Of a stretch of 64,000 nucleotides of DNA, positions 15,228 to 24,088 are shown piece by piece (position 1 is the first letter of the stretch; every line of letters begins with the position of its first letter). The notes under the pieces are model-generated. The model searched no databases. It was not told where the DNA came from and worked only from the letters and a program-made list of their open reading frames with translations. The stretch comes from an uncultured Holdemania sp. (lineage in GTDB: Bacteria; Bacillota_I; Bacilli_A; Erysipelotrichales; Erysipelotrichaceae). The DNA lies in NCBI GenBank assembly GCA_904395815.1, contig CAJFOC010000035.1:1-64000 (forward strand), in the 5' to 3' direction. Both the position numbers and the translations under genes were made by a program.

Positions 15228-17557
15228 TGAACACGGCGGAAGGACTGGAACTGGAGCTGGTCAAACAGCGAATTGCTCCGCTGTGTGCTTTTTCACTGGG
15301 CAGAGAACAGATTGAACAGCTGGAGCCTTCGTTTCAGCCGCTGTTTCTGGAAAAACAGAACGCTCAGATCCGGGAAGCGCTGGCAGCGGTGATCCAGTTC
15401 GGAACGATGCCGTTTTACGGAATCCGGGATATTTCCCCGATGCTGCACACAGTACTGCGCGGCGTGACAGCCAGCGCACGGGAGCTGATGCAGGCGGCCG
15501 ATCATGCGCATGGCGTGGCCGGGGCGCAATCCTGGCTGCAGAGCGTGGAACTGCCGATGAAGGAAATTCACGAGCTGGCCGATACGATGCAGCCGCATCT
15601 GGAAATTGCCGAACAGCTGGAACGCTGTTTTTCGCCTTATGGCGAAGTGCTGGACAGCGCCTCGCCTCAGCTGCGTCAGCTGCGCCGCAGCCTGCATCAG
15701 ACCGAGGCGGAACTGACCCGCGAAAGTCAGCGGTTTGTTCAGACGCATGCCGCTCAATTGACGGATTCGATCACCACTACCCGCAACGGCCGTGTGGTCG
15801 TTCTGGCCAAGATGGCGGAGAAGAACAGTCTGGTCGGCTTTATTCATGGCGAAAGCGCCTCCGGCGCAACCGCCTATGTTGAACCGGGTTGTCTGATTGA
15901 ACTCAACAACCGCAAACAGACGCTTTTGTCGCGGCAGGAAGAAGAAATCGAGAGAATTCTGAAAGAATGCAGCGAACGGGTTGCCGGAGTGGCTGAGGTG
16001 TATCTGGCCAATCTGCAGACGCTGGCGCTGCTGGATTCGCTGTTTGCCCGGGCGCAATGGGGGAAAAAGATGAACGGGGTTGTGGCAACGCTGACTTCGC
16101 AGCCTTCGCTGATTTTGACAAAAGCCCGCCACCCGCTGATCGATCCCGCGCAGGTTGTGGCCAACACCTATCGGATCTGCGAGCCGAAGCGGATGCTGAT
16201 GATTACCGGGCCCAATACCGGCGGCAAAACGGTCTCGCTGAAGGTCATCGGTCTGTCTGTGCTGATGAGCTATTGCGGAATACCGGTTTGCTGCGAACAG
16301 GCGCAGATTCCGTTTTTTGATCAGGTTTTTGTGGATATCGGCGACGATCAGTCCATCGCGCAGTCGCTGTCCACCTTTTCCGCTCATCTTTCCAAACTGG
16401 CCAGGATCACATCCCACGCGACCTGTCGTTCTCTGGTTCTGCTGGATGAGCTGGGTTCGGGGACGGATCCGCGCGAGGGAGAAAGTCTGGCGATTGCCGT
16501 GCTCAACGATCTGAGAAGAAAGGAATGTCTGAGCGTAGTGACGACGCATTACGGACGGCTGAAGCTGTATGGCAAACGGCATGAGGATATTCTTCTGGCT
16601 TCAGTGCAGTTTGACGTTGAACAGATGATGCCGACTTATCGGTTTATCGAGGGACTGAGCGGCCAGTCCAACGCGCTGGAAATCGCCCGTCGTTTCGGAT
16701 TGAAGGATACGATCATCCGGGAAGCGGAATTTCTCAAGCATCAGCAGCGTTCCCGGGAAGAGGAACTGATCGAAAAGCTGGAGGCTCAGGTCATTGAAAA
16801 TCAGCAGCTGAAGGAAAAACAGGAACAGCTGCTTCAGCAAAACCGGCAGAAACAGCAGGAGCTCGATCGTCAGCTGCAGCAGCTTGACGAAGCGAAGCAG
16901 CGGTTAATGGACAAGGCGGAAAAAGAAGCGGACCGGTATCTGGATTCGGTTCGCAAACAGGCTGAGGAACTGCTGGAAAAGCTGAGAAGCCGTGATGAGA
17001 CGATGAAGCTGCACGAGGTGATCGATCTCCGGCATCAGCTTCAGGCGCTGGGGACCTCATCCTCTGCCGCCGCTGAGCCGCAGCAGGAAGAAAGGGCGTC
17101 GCTGCAGGTCGGGGATCTGGTTGAGCTGCGTCAGTCCAGTCAGGTAGCGGAAATCCTGCAGATCAAGCGCAATCAGGCGGTGGTGGATCTCAACGGAATC
17201 CGCACGACGGTGAAGCTGAGCGAACTGCGGCCTACCGGGCGTAAAAAGGCCAAACCCAAGCCGGCTTCCGGTTCTTTGCGCACCGCGCTGAACAAAAACA
17301 TCAAACTGGAATGCAACATCATCGGCTGTCATGTGCAGGATGGACTGGAAATTGTAGACAAGTACCTGGACGATGCGGTGGTGGCCCGGATCTCTGTCGT
17401 CCGCATTATTCACGGATCCGGCACCGGCGTATTGCGCAAGGCGGTTCATCAGAAGCTGGACCGCGACCGGCGGGTAGACAGCTGGCGGCTGGGCGGTGCC
17501 GGGGAAGGCGGCGCCGGCGCGACGGTAGTCACGCTGAAAACAGGCAACCGCCGATGA
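15224..17557 (+). CDS. mutS2: endonuclease MutS2
   Basis: A 777-residue protein. The MutS-like lever/core region is followed by an ATPase domain with Walker A GPNTGGKTVSLK, a DELGSGTDPREGE Walker B region, a long Gln/Glu-rich coiled coil (about 505-600), a KOW-like linker and a C-terminal Smr nuclease domain ending HGSGTGVLRKAV. MutS2 lacks mismatch recognition and acts on branched DNA to suppress recombination or, in Bacillus, rescues collided ribosomes. Either ATG 15224 or 15227 can be the start. It overlaps cvpA and uvrC by four bases each. Confidence 0.95.
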   Translation: MMNTAEGLELELVKQRIAPLCAFSLGREQIEQLEPSFQPLFLEKQNAQIREALAAVIQFGTMPFYGIRDISPMLHTVLRGVTASARELMQAADHAHGVAGAQSWLQSVELPMKEIHELADTMQPHLEIAEQLERCFSPYGEVLDSASPQLRQLRRSLHQTEAELTRESQRFVQTHAAQLTDSITTTRNGRVVVLAKMAEKNSLVGFIHGESASGATAYVEPGCLIELNNRKQTLLSRQEEEIERILKECSERVAGVAEVYLANLQTLALLDSLFARAQWGKKMNGVVATLTSQPSLILTKARHPLIDPAQVVANTYRICEPKRMLMITGPNTGGKTVSLKVIGLSVLMSYCGIPVCCEQAQIPFFDQVFVDIGDDQSIAQSLSTFSAHLSKLARITSHATCRSLVLLDELGSGTDPREGESLAIAVLNDLRRKECLSVVTTHYGRLKLYGKRHEDILLASVQFDVEQMMPTYRFIEGLSGQSNALEIARRFGLKDTIIREAEFLKHQQRSREEELIEKLEAQVIENQQLKEKQEQLLQQNRQKQQELDRQLQQLDEAKQRLMDKAEKEADRYLDSVRKQAEELLEKLRSRDETMKLHEVIDLRHQLQALGTSSSAAAEPQQEERASLQVGDLVELRQSSQVAEILQIKRNQAVVDLNGIRTTVKLSELRPTGRKKAKPKPASGSLRTALNKNIKLECNIIGCHVQDGLEIVDKYLDDAVVARISVVRIIHGSGTGVLRKAVHQKLDRDRRVDSWRLGGAGEGGAGATVVTLKTGNRR

Positions 17558-19353
17558 TCAGTCCGCAGCTGAAAGCCAAGCTTCAGACGCTGCCGCTGGA
17601 ACCGGGCTGTTATCTGATGAAGGACAGAAACGGAACGATCATCTATGTCGGGAAAGCCAAAAAACTGAAAAACCGCGTCAATCAGTATTTTGTCGGCGCT
17701 CATAACTACAAGACGACCAAGCTTGTCAGCAACATCGCCGATTTTGACTACATCGTGACCTCCAGTGAAAAAGAGGCGCTGGTGCTGGAAATCAATCTGA
17801 TCAAAAAACATCGTCCGCGCTACAACATCATGTTCATGGACGATTCTTCCTATCCTTACATCAAGCTGACCAGCGAGCCGTATCCGACGCTGCGGGTGGT
17901 GCGCGACGCCAAAAAAGACCGTCGGGCCCGGTATTACGGTCCGTTTCCGGATGCTTCCGCCGCGCATTCGACGATGAAGCTGCTCAATCAGCTGTATCCG
18001 CTGCGCAAATGCGAGAAGATGCCGAAAAAAGTCTGTCTGTATTATCATCTGGGGCAATGTTTGGGACCTTGCGAAATGAAAGTGGATCCAGAGATCTATA
18101 AGGAGATCACAGACCGGATCACCCGTTTTCTGCGCGGGGATGTCAAGGATCTGGTTGCGCAGCTGCAGCAGAAGATGGACGCTGCGGTCAGCGAGCTGGC
18201 GTTTGAACGAGCGAAAGAGTACCGCGATCTGATTACGGCGATCGAGCACATCACCGATAAGCAGCAGGTTCAGGTGGAGGACCATCGTGATCGCGATGTG
18301 TTCGCCTGCTATGCGGATAAGGGATATCTGGCGATTCAGGGTTTTTTTATCCGTTCCGGCAAGCTGCTGGAACGGCAGCTGTCCCTGACGCCGCTGTATG
18401 GCGATCCCCAGGAAGAGCTGATTTCCTTTCTGGTGCAGTATTATCAGAGTCATCCGCTGCCTCAGGAGGTCATCGTTCCGCTGCAGCTGGATATTGAAGC
18501 GCTGCAGCAGGTGATCACCTGCAAACTGATTCAGCCGGTCAGAGGTTATCGCAAAAAACTGCTGGAGATGGCGGCCAACAATGCCAAAACCAATCTGCTG
18601 CAGAAATTTGAAGTGATGGAGCGGCAAAGCGGGGCGACGGAACAGGCCATGCAGCAGCTGGCGCAGAAGCTGCGGATTCCAGGTCTTTCGCGTATTGAAA
18701 TCTTTGATAACTCGCATACGGCCGGAGCGTTCACCGTGGCGGGCATGGTGGTTTTTGAGGACGGCATGCCGTGTAAAAATGAATACCGGCTGTTTCGTCT
18801 GCATACCGGCAACAGCGATGTGGATTCAATGAAGGAAGCGCTGTACCGGCGTTACTTCCGGCTGCTCAGTGAAGGAGGGCGGTTTCCGGATCTGCTGATT
18901 GTGGATGGCGGCATCACGCAGATTGAGGCTGCCCGGCAGATTCTGACCTCGCTGGATCTGGATATTCCCATTGCCGGCCTGGTTAAAAATGACCGCCATC
19001 AGACCGCCAGCCTGATGGATCAGCAGCTGCAGACCGTTCCGGTTGATCCGGGCAGCGAGCTGTTTTTTCTGCTGACGCGCATGCAGGACGAGGTGCATCG
19101 CTTTGCGATCAGCTATCATCGCAAGCTGCGGCAGAAAGCGCAGACCCGTTCGATTCTCGATGAGGTGGAAGGGGTTGGCGAGGTTCGCAAGAAAAAGCTG
19201 ATGAACACGTTCAAAAGCTTCAAACGAATGAAAGAGGCCAGCGTGGAAGAGCTGGCGCAGGTGGTTCCTCACGAGGTAGCACAGCGGATTTATCTTACCC
19301 TTCACAGCGAGATTTCCGATGACGAAGTCTCTTCTTCATCAGCCGATTTCTAA
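17554..19353 (+). CDS. uvrC: excinuclease ABC subunit C
   Basis: A 599-residue nucleotide-excision repair nuclease; the start ATG 17554 overlaps the mutS2 stop, and the longer upstream ORF is spurious. The N-terminal GIY-YIG domain shows GCYLMKDRNG and IIYVGKAKKLKNRV. A cysteine cluster lies near residues 150-170. A UVR motif (about 205-240) binds UvrB. The C-terminal RNase H-like nuclease has IFDNSH with a catalytic Asp, and the protein ends in helix-hairpin-helix elements (EVEGVGEVRKKKLM). Both incision centres appear intact. No good ribosome site is visible, so coupling to mutS2 is likely. Confidence 0.96.
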   Translation: MISPQLKAKLQTLPLEPGCYLMKDRNGTIIYVGKAKKLKNRVNQYFVGAHNYKTTKLVSNIADFDYIVTSSEKEALVLEINLIKKHRPRYNIMFMDDSSYPYIKLTSEPYPTLRVVRDAKKDRRARYYGPFPDASAAHSTMKLLNQLYPLRKCEKMPKKVCLYYHLGQCLGPCEMKVDPEIYKEITDRITRFLRGDVKDLVAQLQQKMDAAVSELAFERAKEYRDLITAIEHITDKQQVQVEDHRDRDVFACYADKGYLAIQGFFIRSGKLLERQLSLTPLYGDPQEELISFLVQYYQSHPLPQEVIVPLQLDIEALQQVITCKLIQPVRGYRKKLLEMAANNAKTNLLQKFEVMERQSGATEQAMQQLAQKLRIPGLSRIEIFDNSHTAGAFTVAGMVVFEDGMPCKNEYRLFRLHTGNSDVDSMKEALYRRYFRLLSEGGRFPDLLIVDGGITQIEAARQILTSLDLDIPIAGLVKNDRHQTASLMDQQLQTVPVDPGSELFFLLTRMQDEVHRFAISYHRKLRQKAQTRSILDEVEGVGEVRKKKLMNTFKSFKRMKEASVEELAQVVPHEVAQRIYLTLHSEISDDEVSSSSADF

Positions 19354-19413
19354 GATGGAACCCTGAACCCGTCCTTTTGCATACTATGGTTTAGAACATG
19401 GAGGAGGAAGGCG

Positions 19414-19617
19414 ATGAAGAAGATTCTGACCCGGCGCGAGAAAGAAGTGTTCGATCTGCTGGTCAGCAATTATGATACCCGCGAGATCAGCGAGATTCTG
19501 CAGATCAGCGAAAAAACGGTCCGCAATCACATTTCCAATGTGATTCTGAAGCTGGCGGTCAAAGGCCGCGCTCAGGCGGTAGTCGAGCTGATCCGCTGCC
19601 GTGAGATTGAGATATAG
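19414..19617 (+). CDS. stand-alone LuxR-type HTH regulator, GerE-like
   Basis: A 67-residue protein that is essentially one LuxR/GerE helix-turn-helix: LTRREKEVFDLL, the TREISEIL turn, and SEKTVRNHISNVILKL recognition helix. There is no receiver domain. Bacillus GerE is a 74-residue protein of the same design that acts late in the mother cell on spore-coat genes, and in Bacillus gerE also lies between uvrC and racE-gerM. Size and position support orthology, though other small LuxR regulators exist. A GGAGGAGG site precedes the ATG. Confidence 0.8.
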   Translation: MKKILTRREKEVFDLLVSNYDTREISEILQISEKTVRNHISNVILKLAVKGRAQAVVELIRCREIEI

Positions 19618-19640
19618 CTCCCGTCAGGGAGCTATTGTCA
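19614..19640 (+). terminator. hairpin at the end of the GerE-like gene
   Basis: A 9-bp stem, ATAGCTCCC-GTCA-GGGAGCTAT, overlaps the stop codon. The following T-run is weak, so it may be a terminator or a stability hairpin. Confidence 0.5.
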
Positions 19641-19666
19641 TAATATTGGATCCCGAAGACGGCGGT

Positions 19667-19695
19667 TTGTCGAGGCTCTGGATCTGTGGTATACT
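19667..19695 (+). promoter_or_regulatory. sigma-A promoter for the VanY-murI pair
   Basis: TTGTCG (19667-19672), a 17-base spacer and TATACT (19690-19695), 20 bases before the TTG start at 19715. Confidence 0.6.
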
Positions 19696-19714
19696 GAACA
19701 CTGAGGTGATTGTT

Positions 19715-20728
19715 TTGAAACTGAAACGTGCGCTGCTGGTGGCGGCGGTCATCGCGATGTGCGCTGTCTGCATGGGCATGATGAATATTCGCTACGACCG
19801 GCTTTCCCGTTATCCCTATCAGGATGAAAAAAGCCGGCAGCTGATTGATCAGTATCTGAATGATGAAGATATTGAATACATCATCGAATACTCGATCGCA
19901 CCGTCGACTTTTGTCTACTTTATTGAATCGCCCGGATTCAGCATTTATCATGCGCCGGAATATAATTACCTGCAGGAAGCGTTCGCTTACCGCAATTATT
20001 CGGCGGATCAGATCGTGCAGATGGTGGAGCAGACCCGGCAGCAGCTGGATGTGCAGGATCTGGCGCTGCTGATGCTGAATTACACCTTTGATGAGGTGCT
20101 GGACTGGCTTCGCCATGGCGATGAATATTACAGCGGGGCGCAGCTTCTTCTGGATCCTTCAGCGCTGGATGCCGTTGTGGATGATGAGCATACGATCGCC
20201 CGTCATGTGCCTTCCGCTTTGCGCTCAATCAGCGATATTCCGACTTTGACGGTGGATGAGCAGGGCAATGAGAAAACGATCGAAGTGGATGAACGGCTGG
20301 TGGATCCGCTGCGTCAGCTGTGTACGGCGGCAGAGGAGGAAATATCCTCGCGCAGCTGCGGCGGACTGATCATCACCGAGGGCTATGTCAGCTACGAGGA
20401 TCAGAAGGAACGGTTTGAACAGGCGCGGGATGATTATGGTTCTTCTGCCATTCTGTATGAGGATTATCCCGGCCACAGTGAACACCAGCTCGGCCTGGCG
20501 GTGGATTTTGCGCTGACTGGCGTTGTGGATGAAGAATTTGCGGCAAGCGAACAGGCCCAGTGGCTGAGTGAGAACGCCTGGCGGTTCGGATTTGTTCAGA
20601 GCTACACGGCCGATAAGGTGGAAATCACCAACAAGCTGGCCCGCCCGCAGCATTACCGTTATGTCGGCGTTTCACTGGCCAGAAAGCTGACCGAGAATCA
20701 TCAGACACTGCAAGAGGCAGCGCCATGA
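19715..20728 (+). CDS. D-alanyl-D-alanine carboxypeptidase-like (VanY/LdcB fold), catalytic Glu missing
   Basis: A 337-residue protein started at TTG 19715 after GAGGTG. Residues 5-24 form a membrane anchor; about 170 residues of unassigned extracytoplasmic sequence follow. The VanY domain (about 195-325) has the zinc motif SEHQLGLAVD (His257, Asp264) and FGFVQSY. The last motif, normally ExxH as in EPWHYRYVG, reads RPQHYRYVG: the zinc His (313) is kept but the catalytic Glu is Arg310. Active enzymes trim D-Ala from peptidoglycan stem peptides; this one may be inactive, or a binding protein. It overlaps murI by four bases. Confidence 0.85.
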   Translation: MKLKRALLVAAVIAMCAVCMGMMNIRYDRLSRYPYQDEKSRQLIDQYLNDEDIEYIIEYSIAPSTFVYFIESPGFSIYHAPEYNYLQEAFAYRNYSADQIVQMVEQTRQQLDVQDLALLMLNYTFDEVLDWLRHGDEYYSGAQLLLDPSALDAVVDDEHTIARHVPSALRSISDIPTLTVDEQGNEKTIEVDERLVDPLRQLCTAAEEEISSRSCGGLIITEGYVSYEDQKERFEQARDDYGSSAILYEDYPGHSEHQLGLAVDFALTGVVDEEFAASEQAQWLSENAWRFGFVQSYTADKVEITNKLARPQHYRYVGVSLARKLTENHQTLQEAAP

Positions 20729-21459
20729 TCGGAGTTCTGGATTCCGGCATCGGCGGTTTGCGGCTGTGCCGGAATCTGCGTCAGCGCTGGCCGCAGGAAG
20801 ATTTTCTGTTTCTGGCGGATCAGGCGCATGTGCCCTATGGCTCGCTGTCCCGTCAGCGGCTGCTGGACATTCTGAACGCCAATCTATTGTGGATGAAAGG
20901 ACAGGGGGTACAGCGGGTAGTGATTGCCTGCAATACCGCCAGCGCTTCAGGAATTCTGCAGCAGCCGTTATCAGGGCTGGAGGTTCAGGGGATCATCACT
21001 GCGACCTGTGCTCAGGCAGCCGGCCTGCGGCGGATTCTGGTGCTGGCTACCCCGTTTACCGCTCAATCTCACTGTTATCGGGACGAGCTGCGGCGAATCA
21101 GTCCGCAAAGCGAGGTAAAGGAAGTCGGTCTGCGGCAGCTGGCTTCTCTGATCGAGAGGATGGCGGACAGCGAGGAAATTACGGCATATCTGCAGCAGGA
21201 AATCGGCCGGTTTGCCGGCCGATTTGACGCCGCGATTTTGGCCTGTACGCATTTTCCCTATGTCCGGCCGCAATTTGAACAGATTCTGCATCTGCCGCTG
21301 ATCGATTCCGAATCAATCGTTCCCGACTGGCAACCGCAAATCGAACACGGGGCGCTGCGCATCGTTACTACCGGCAACGCCGCCTATCTGCAGCGGCAGA
21401 TGTTGCAGATGCTGGACTGGCGCTGGCCTTGTGAAAGCGTACAAATTGAAAAAGAATAG
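20725..21459 (+). CDS. murI: glutamate racemase
   Basis: A 244-residue cytosolic enzyme that makes D-glutamate for peptidoglycan. It shows the DSGIGGL motif at the N-terminus, the VPYG loop, and the two catalytic cysteines in ACNTASA (Cys69) and ACTHFPYV (near 174). Length is slightly short compared with the usual 260-270 residues, but all motifs are present. It is translationally coupled to the VanY-like gene, which places it in a wall-related pair, and occupies the racE position of the Bacillus order. Confidence 0.93.
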   Translation: MIGVLDSGIGGLRLCRNLRQRWPQEDFLFLADQAHVPYGSLSRQRLLDILNANLLWMKGQGVQRVVIACNTASASGILQQPLSGLEVQGIITATCAQAAGLRRILVLATPFTAQSHCYRDELRRISPQSEVKEVGLRQLASLIERMADSEEITAYLQQEIGRFAGRFDAAILACTHFPYVRPQFEQILHLPLIDSESIVPDWQPQIEHGALRIVTTGNAAYLQRQMLQMLDWRWPCESVQIEKE

Positions 21460-21479
21460 GGGTGACCCTGTTCTTTTTT
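21449..21479 (+). terminator. terminator after murI
   Basis: An A-rich arm AAAAGAA pairs with TTCTTTT around an inner GGGT/ACCC stem, with a run of six T residues. Confidence 0.75.
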
Positions 21480-21519
21480 GATCTGTTGATTTCATAGGGT
21501 ATACAAGGAGGGTGTATCC

Positions 21520-22503
21520 ATGAAAATCAAAACCGAGACTTGCAAACAAATGGCGGCCCTGATCTTTGGCGCGGTGGCGGTGGCTGCCTATCTGATGACG
21601 GTGCTGCTTCCCTCTCAGTCAGCCCCGACGCAGACCGTCTCCGCGCCAGGGGAAGGGGATCTGGTGCAGGTAGTGCTGCTGGACAGTGACGCTACACTAA
21701 TTCCCTATACGCTGACAATAGAAAGCGGTCTGGATACGGTGGCGCGGATCCGCAAGGTGCTGGATTGGATGACCATCGGCCATGAACCGGTTCAGGGAGC
21801 GCGCGGACTGCTTCCTTCCGCTGTCCGCCTGGAACAGTGCAGTCTGTCTTCCGGACAGCTTTCCCTGAGCTTTTCCGAGGAATTCCGGTATTATGATCCG
21901 AAGCTGGAAATGCGGTTGCTGGAAGGGATCACCTGGGCGGTCACTCAGTTTGAGGAAGTGGAAGAGGTTTTGCTGTATATCGGGGATGAGCTGCTGACTC
22001 ACATGCCGCAGCTGGCGACGCCTGTGCCTGTTCCGCTGAACCGGCAGATCGGCATTAACAATTTTGAGAATACAGTCAGTCATCTGCATGACAGCGATTC
22101 TCTGACGGTTTTTTATACCCGGCAGAAACAGGGACAGACGCTGTATGTGCCGAAAACGCTGCGCGTTTCCCGGAATCTGACCTTGCTGGAGACAGTGGAG
22201 CGGATTCTTGCGGATCTGAGCGTGCTCAGCCAGCTGAACCAGCCGCTGGCGGCCTCGCCATTACAGATTCTGGCCTGTTATCAGCAGGAAGAGATGCTGG
22301 TGCTGGATCTGAGCGGAGAAATTCTGGATGAAGAAAAAAAGGTCAATGAACCGCTGGTGACCAGCCTGCTTCTGAGCCTGAACAGTTCGCTGGGGTTTGA
22401 GAAGGTGCTGCTGAAGGTGGATGGCGTCACAGTGAATCTCAACGGGGTCAACGACGATCCGATCGACATCACCTCGCTGAATCCGAACCAAGTTTTTCTT
22501 TAA
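21520..22503 (+). CDS. GerMN domain protein, spore germination protein GerM-like
   Basis: A 327-residue membrane-anchored protein with an AAGGAGGG ribosome site. Residues 10-30 are a single N-terminal membrane span without a clear lipobox cysteine. Two GerMN-like repeats follow: one around residues 75-155 (VRKVLDWMTIGHEP to VEEVLLYIGDE) and one around 195-320 (TLLETVERILADLS to FEKVLLKVDG). In Bacillus GerM is needed for engulfment and germination and lies directly after racE, as here. The gene alone does not prove sporulation. Confidence 0.85.
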   Translation: MKIKTETCKQMAALIFGAVAVAAYLMTVLLPSQSAPTQTVSAPGEGDLVQVVLLDSDATLIPYTLTIESGLDTVARIRKVLDWMTIGHEPVQGARGLLPSAVRLEQCSLSSGQLSLSFSEEFRYYDPKLEMRLLEGITWAVTQFEEVEEVLLYIGDELLTHMPQLATPVPVPLNRQIGINNFENTVSHLHDSDSLTVFYTRQKQGQTLYVPKTLRVSRNLTLLETVERILADLSVLSQLNQPLAASPLQILACYQQEEMLVLDLSGEILDEEKKVNEPLVTSLLLSLNSSLGFEKVLLKVDGVTVNLNGVNDDPIDITSLNPNQVFL

Positions 22504-22527
22504 GCTGATCCCTGTTTCTGATAAAAT
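22499..22527 (+). promoter_or_regulatory. weak extended -10 promoter for the phosphodiesterase gene
   Basis: TTTAAG, 17 bases, TAAAAT (22522-22527), preceded by TGn in extended -10 form. The -35 match is poor. Confidence 0.35.
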
Positions 22528-22544
22528 AGGAGACAGGTGATAAA

Positions 22545-23018
22545 ATGAAGATTGTAGTTGTCAGCGATAACCACGGACGGATGGAATGTCTGAGAGAAAT
22601 CCCGCAGCTGCATCGCGACGCCGACGCCTTCATTCATTGCGGCGACAGCGAACTGCCCGCGGAGGCTTTGCAGGGCTATGTCAGCGTCAGGGGAAATAAT
22701 GATTTTGCGTTTGAGCTTCCGGATATGAAGGTGCTGGAACTGCAGGGACAGCGGATAATGATCGTTCACGGGCATCGTCATCTGTATATGGGACAGCCGG
22801 ATATGCTGATCAGTAAGGCGCGAAGGCAGGGCTGCGGTCTTGTCTTTTACGGTCATACGCATGTTTTTTCCTGGATCCGGGCGGATGGGATTCACCTGAT
22901 CAATCCGGGATCGCTGTTGCATAACCGGGATGGCAGTGATCCCAGTTATGCGGTTGTGACGCTTGAAGGCAATGACGTATCGGTGCAGCGAATCAACTGG
23001 AATCCGCAGAAAAGGTGA
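22545..23018 (+). CDS. metallophosphoesterase, YfcE/MJ0936 family (YsnB-like)
   Basis: A 157-residue calcineurin-like phosphodiesterase. The five metal-binding blocks are all visible: VVSDNHG, HCGD, GNND, VHGH and GHTH. Relatives hydrolyse cyclic or aryl phosphodiesters in vitro and their physiological substrate is not settled. Start ATG 22545 has AGGTGAT upstream. It matches ysnB in the Bacillus gerM-rph-ysnA-ysnB order, with rph and ysnA absent here. Confidence 0.88.
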   Translation: MKIVVVSDNHGRMECLREIPQLHRDADAFIHCGDSELPAEALQGYVSVRGNNDFAFELPDMKVLELQGQRIMIVHGHRHLYMGQPDMLISKARRQGCGLVFYGHTHVFSWIRADGIHLINPGSLLHNRDGSDPSYAVVTLEGNDVSVQRINWNPQKR

Positions 23019-23046
23019 CAGAACGGCGATCAATGCCGAAAAACGC

Positions 23047-23075
23047 TTGCGCTCCAAAAGGGTATCTGATATAAT
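23047..23075 (+). promoter_or_regulatory. strong sigma-A promoter for tRNA-Arg
   Basis: TTGCGC (23047-23052), a 17-base spacer and a perfect TATAAT (23070-23075), 19 bases before the tRNA. Confidence 0.8.
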
Positions 23076-23094
23076 AACTGAGCGTTCAAAGCTT

Positions 23095-23171
23095 GTCCCG
23101 GTAGCTCAGCTGGATAGAGCATGCGCCTTCTAAGCGCACGGTCAGGGGTTCGAGTCCCTTCCGGGACGCCA
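23095..23171 (+). tRNA. tRNA-Arg (anticodon TCT)
   Basis: The cloverleaf is complete: acceptor GTCCCGG/CCGGGAC, D arm GCTC/GAGC, anticodon stem TGCGC/GCGCA with loop CTTCTAA (anticodon TCT at 23129-23131), a TTCGAGT T-loop, and an encoded CCA at 23169-23171. It reads AGA/AGG codons. Confidence 0.96.
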
Positions 23172-23180
23172 TGGTTCAAC

Positions 23181-23206
23181 AAAATCCTTCATTGAAGGAT
23201 TTTTTG
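23181..23206 (+). terminator. terminator of the tRNA gene
   Basis: A 10-bp stem, AAAATCCTTC-ATT-GAAGGATTTT, is followed by further T residues. Confidence 0.9.
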
Positions 23207-23301
23207 TCTTCGGTTTAAGGACTGTACAGACGACGGGTTTTGTGTTAAAATAAAGAAAAAGAAGGGAAACTTCTTTTTCTTTTTGGACAGGAGGGGATCG
23301 A

Positions 23302-24030
23302 ATGGCGACAGGATTTTATGAAGAAATGCTGCAGGAGGTCCGGCGCCTGATGGATCAGGGCCAGCAGGAAGCCGCAGCCGCCCGGATTACCGCAGAGCTG
23401 GCCATGCCCTATGTTCCGCCATCCGTCAGTCAGCAGCTGATGGATCTGCAGCGGCAGCTGCATCGCAATCAGGCCGACCGCGACAGACCGCAGGTTCAGC
23501 TGAGTCTGGATCAGATTGAGGAAGGACTGAAACAGGATCGTCAGCATCAGCTGCAGGCTGTAGATGCGCTGCATCAGATGAATCTGCGGCCGCATCTGGA
23601 AATGATCCGCGACTACCTGGCCCGGCAGCCGGATCCGCTGGCTTCCGCATTGCTGATCGATTCGCTGATCGAGCAGCAGATCGGCGAGGAGCTGACGCTC
23701 AACCGCGACGGGCTTTCCTGCACTTTCATTCCGCGCTATCAGGAGGGCGCGGCGGAAAGCGACGGATTTGTACAGGCGTCCGCTCAGCTGCACGACTGGT
23801 TTGAAAATGAGGATCCGTCGTTTCTGCATCTGTGCGAACAGATTCTGATCCGTGAAGCGTACCTGTGTCTGCCGCTGGGATTTGAGAGGGAAGAAGGCGT
23901 CCTGCTTGCCGCTTCCTGCGTCAGGCTGGTATACTTGAGTCTGCAGGATGAAGCGGGCTGGCGGCAGTTCTGTCTTCAACATCAGTGGAATGAAGCGGAA
24001 TTCATGGAATTAAAAAGCCAATTTATTTGA
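23302..24030 (+). CDS. uncharacterised helical protein in the YsoA position (DUF3196/TPR-like)
   Basis: A 242-residue protein, strongly alpha-helical, Gln- and Leu-rich, without signal peptide or membrane spans, starting behind AGGAGG. The N-terminal half resembles helical hairpins of TPR-like repeats (EEMLQEVRRLMDQGQQ, ARITAELAM). In Bacillus the TPR protein YsoA lies between ysnB and tig; this gene has the same position, and a DUF3196-type family occurs before tig in related bacteria. Function is unknown. Its stop codon lies inside the -35 region of the tig promoter. Confidence 0.7.
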   Translation: MATGFYEEMLQEVRRLMDQGQQEAAAARITAELAMPYVPPSVSQQLMDLQRQLHRNQADRDRPQVQLSLDQIEEGLKQDRQHQLQAVDALHQMNLRPHLEMIRDYLARQPDPLASALLIDSLIEQQIGEELTLNRDGLSCTFIPRYQEGAAESDGFVQASAQLHDWFENEDPSFLHLCEQILIREAYLCLPLGFEREEGVLLAASCVRLVYLSLQDEAGWRQFCLQHQWNEAEFMELKSQFI

Positions 24031-24054
24031 AAATGAAACAAGTTTTGCTATAAT
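24027..24054 (+). promoter_or_regulatory. sigma-A promoter for tig
   Basis: TTGAAA (24027-24032), a 16-base spacer and TATAAT (24049-24054). Confidence 0.8.
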
Positions 24055-24088
24055 AGTAAGGCTAGACATGAGGAGGACAAAGAAGTTT

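Noticed and set aside
17311-17553. An N-terminal extension of UvrC inside mutS2
   Set aside because: The conserved UvrC N-terminus begins at ATG 17554, and the extension overlaps the MutS2 Smr domain in another frame.
17449-18804. A 451-codon reverse-strand open frame over uvrC
   Set aside because: It mirrors the uvrC coding region and has a low-complexity Gln/His/Arg-rich composition typical of antisense shadows here.
21478-21505. Promoter TTGATC-16-TATACA directly before the gerM-like gene
   Set aside because: Its start site would fall on the ribosome-binding site at about 21505-21512, leaving no usable leader.
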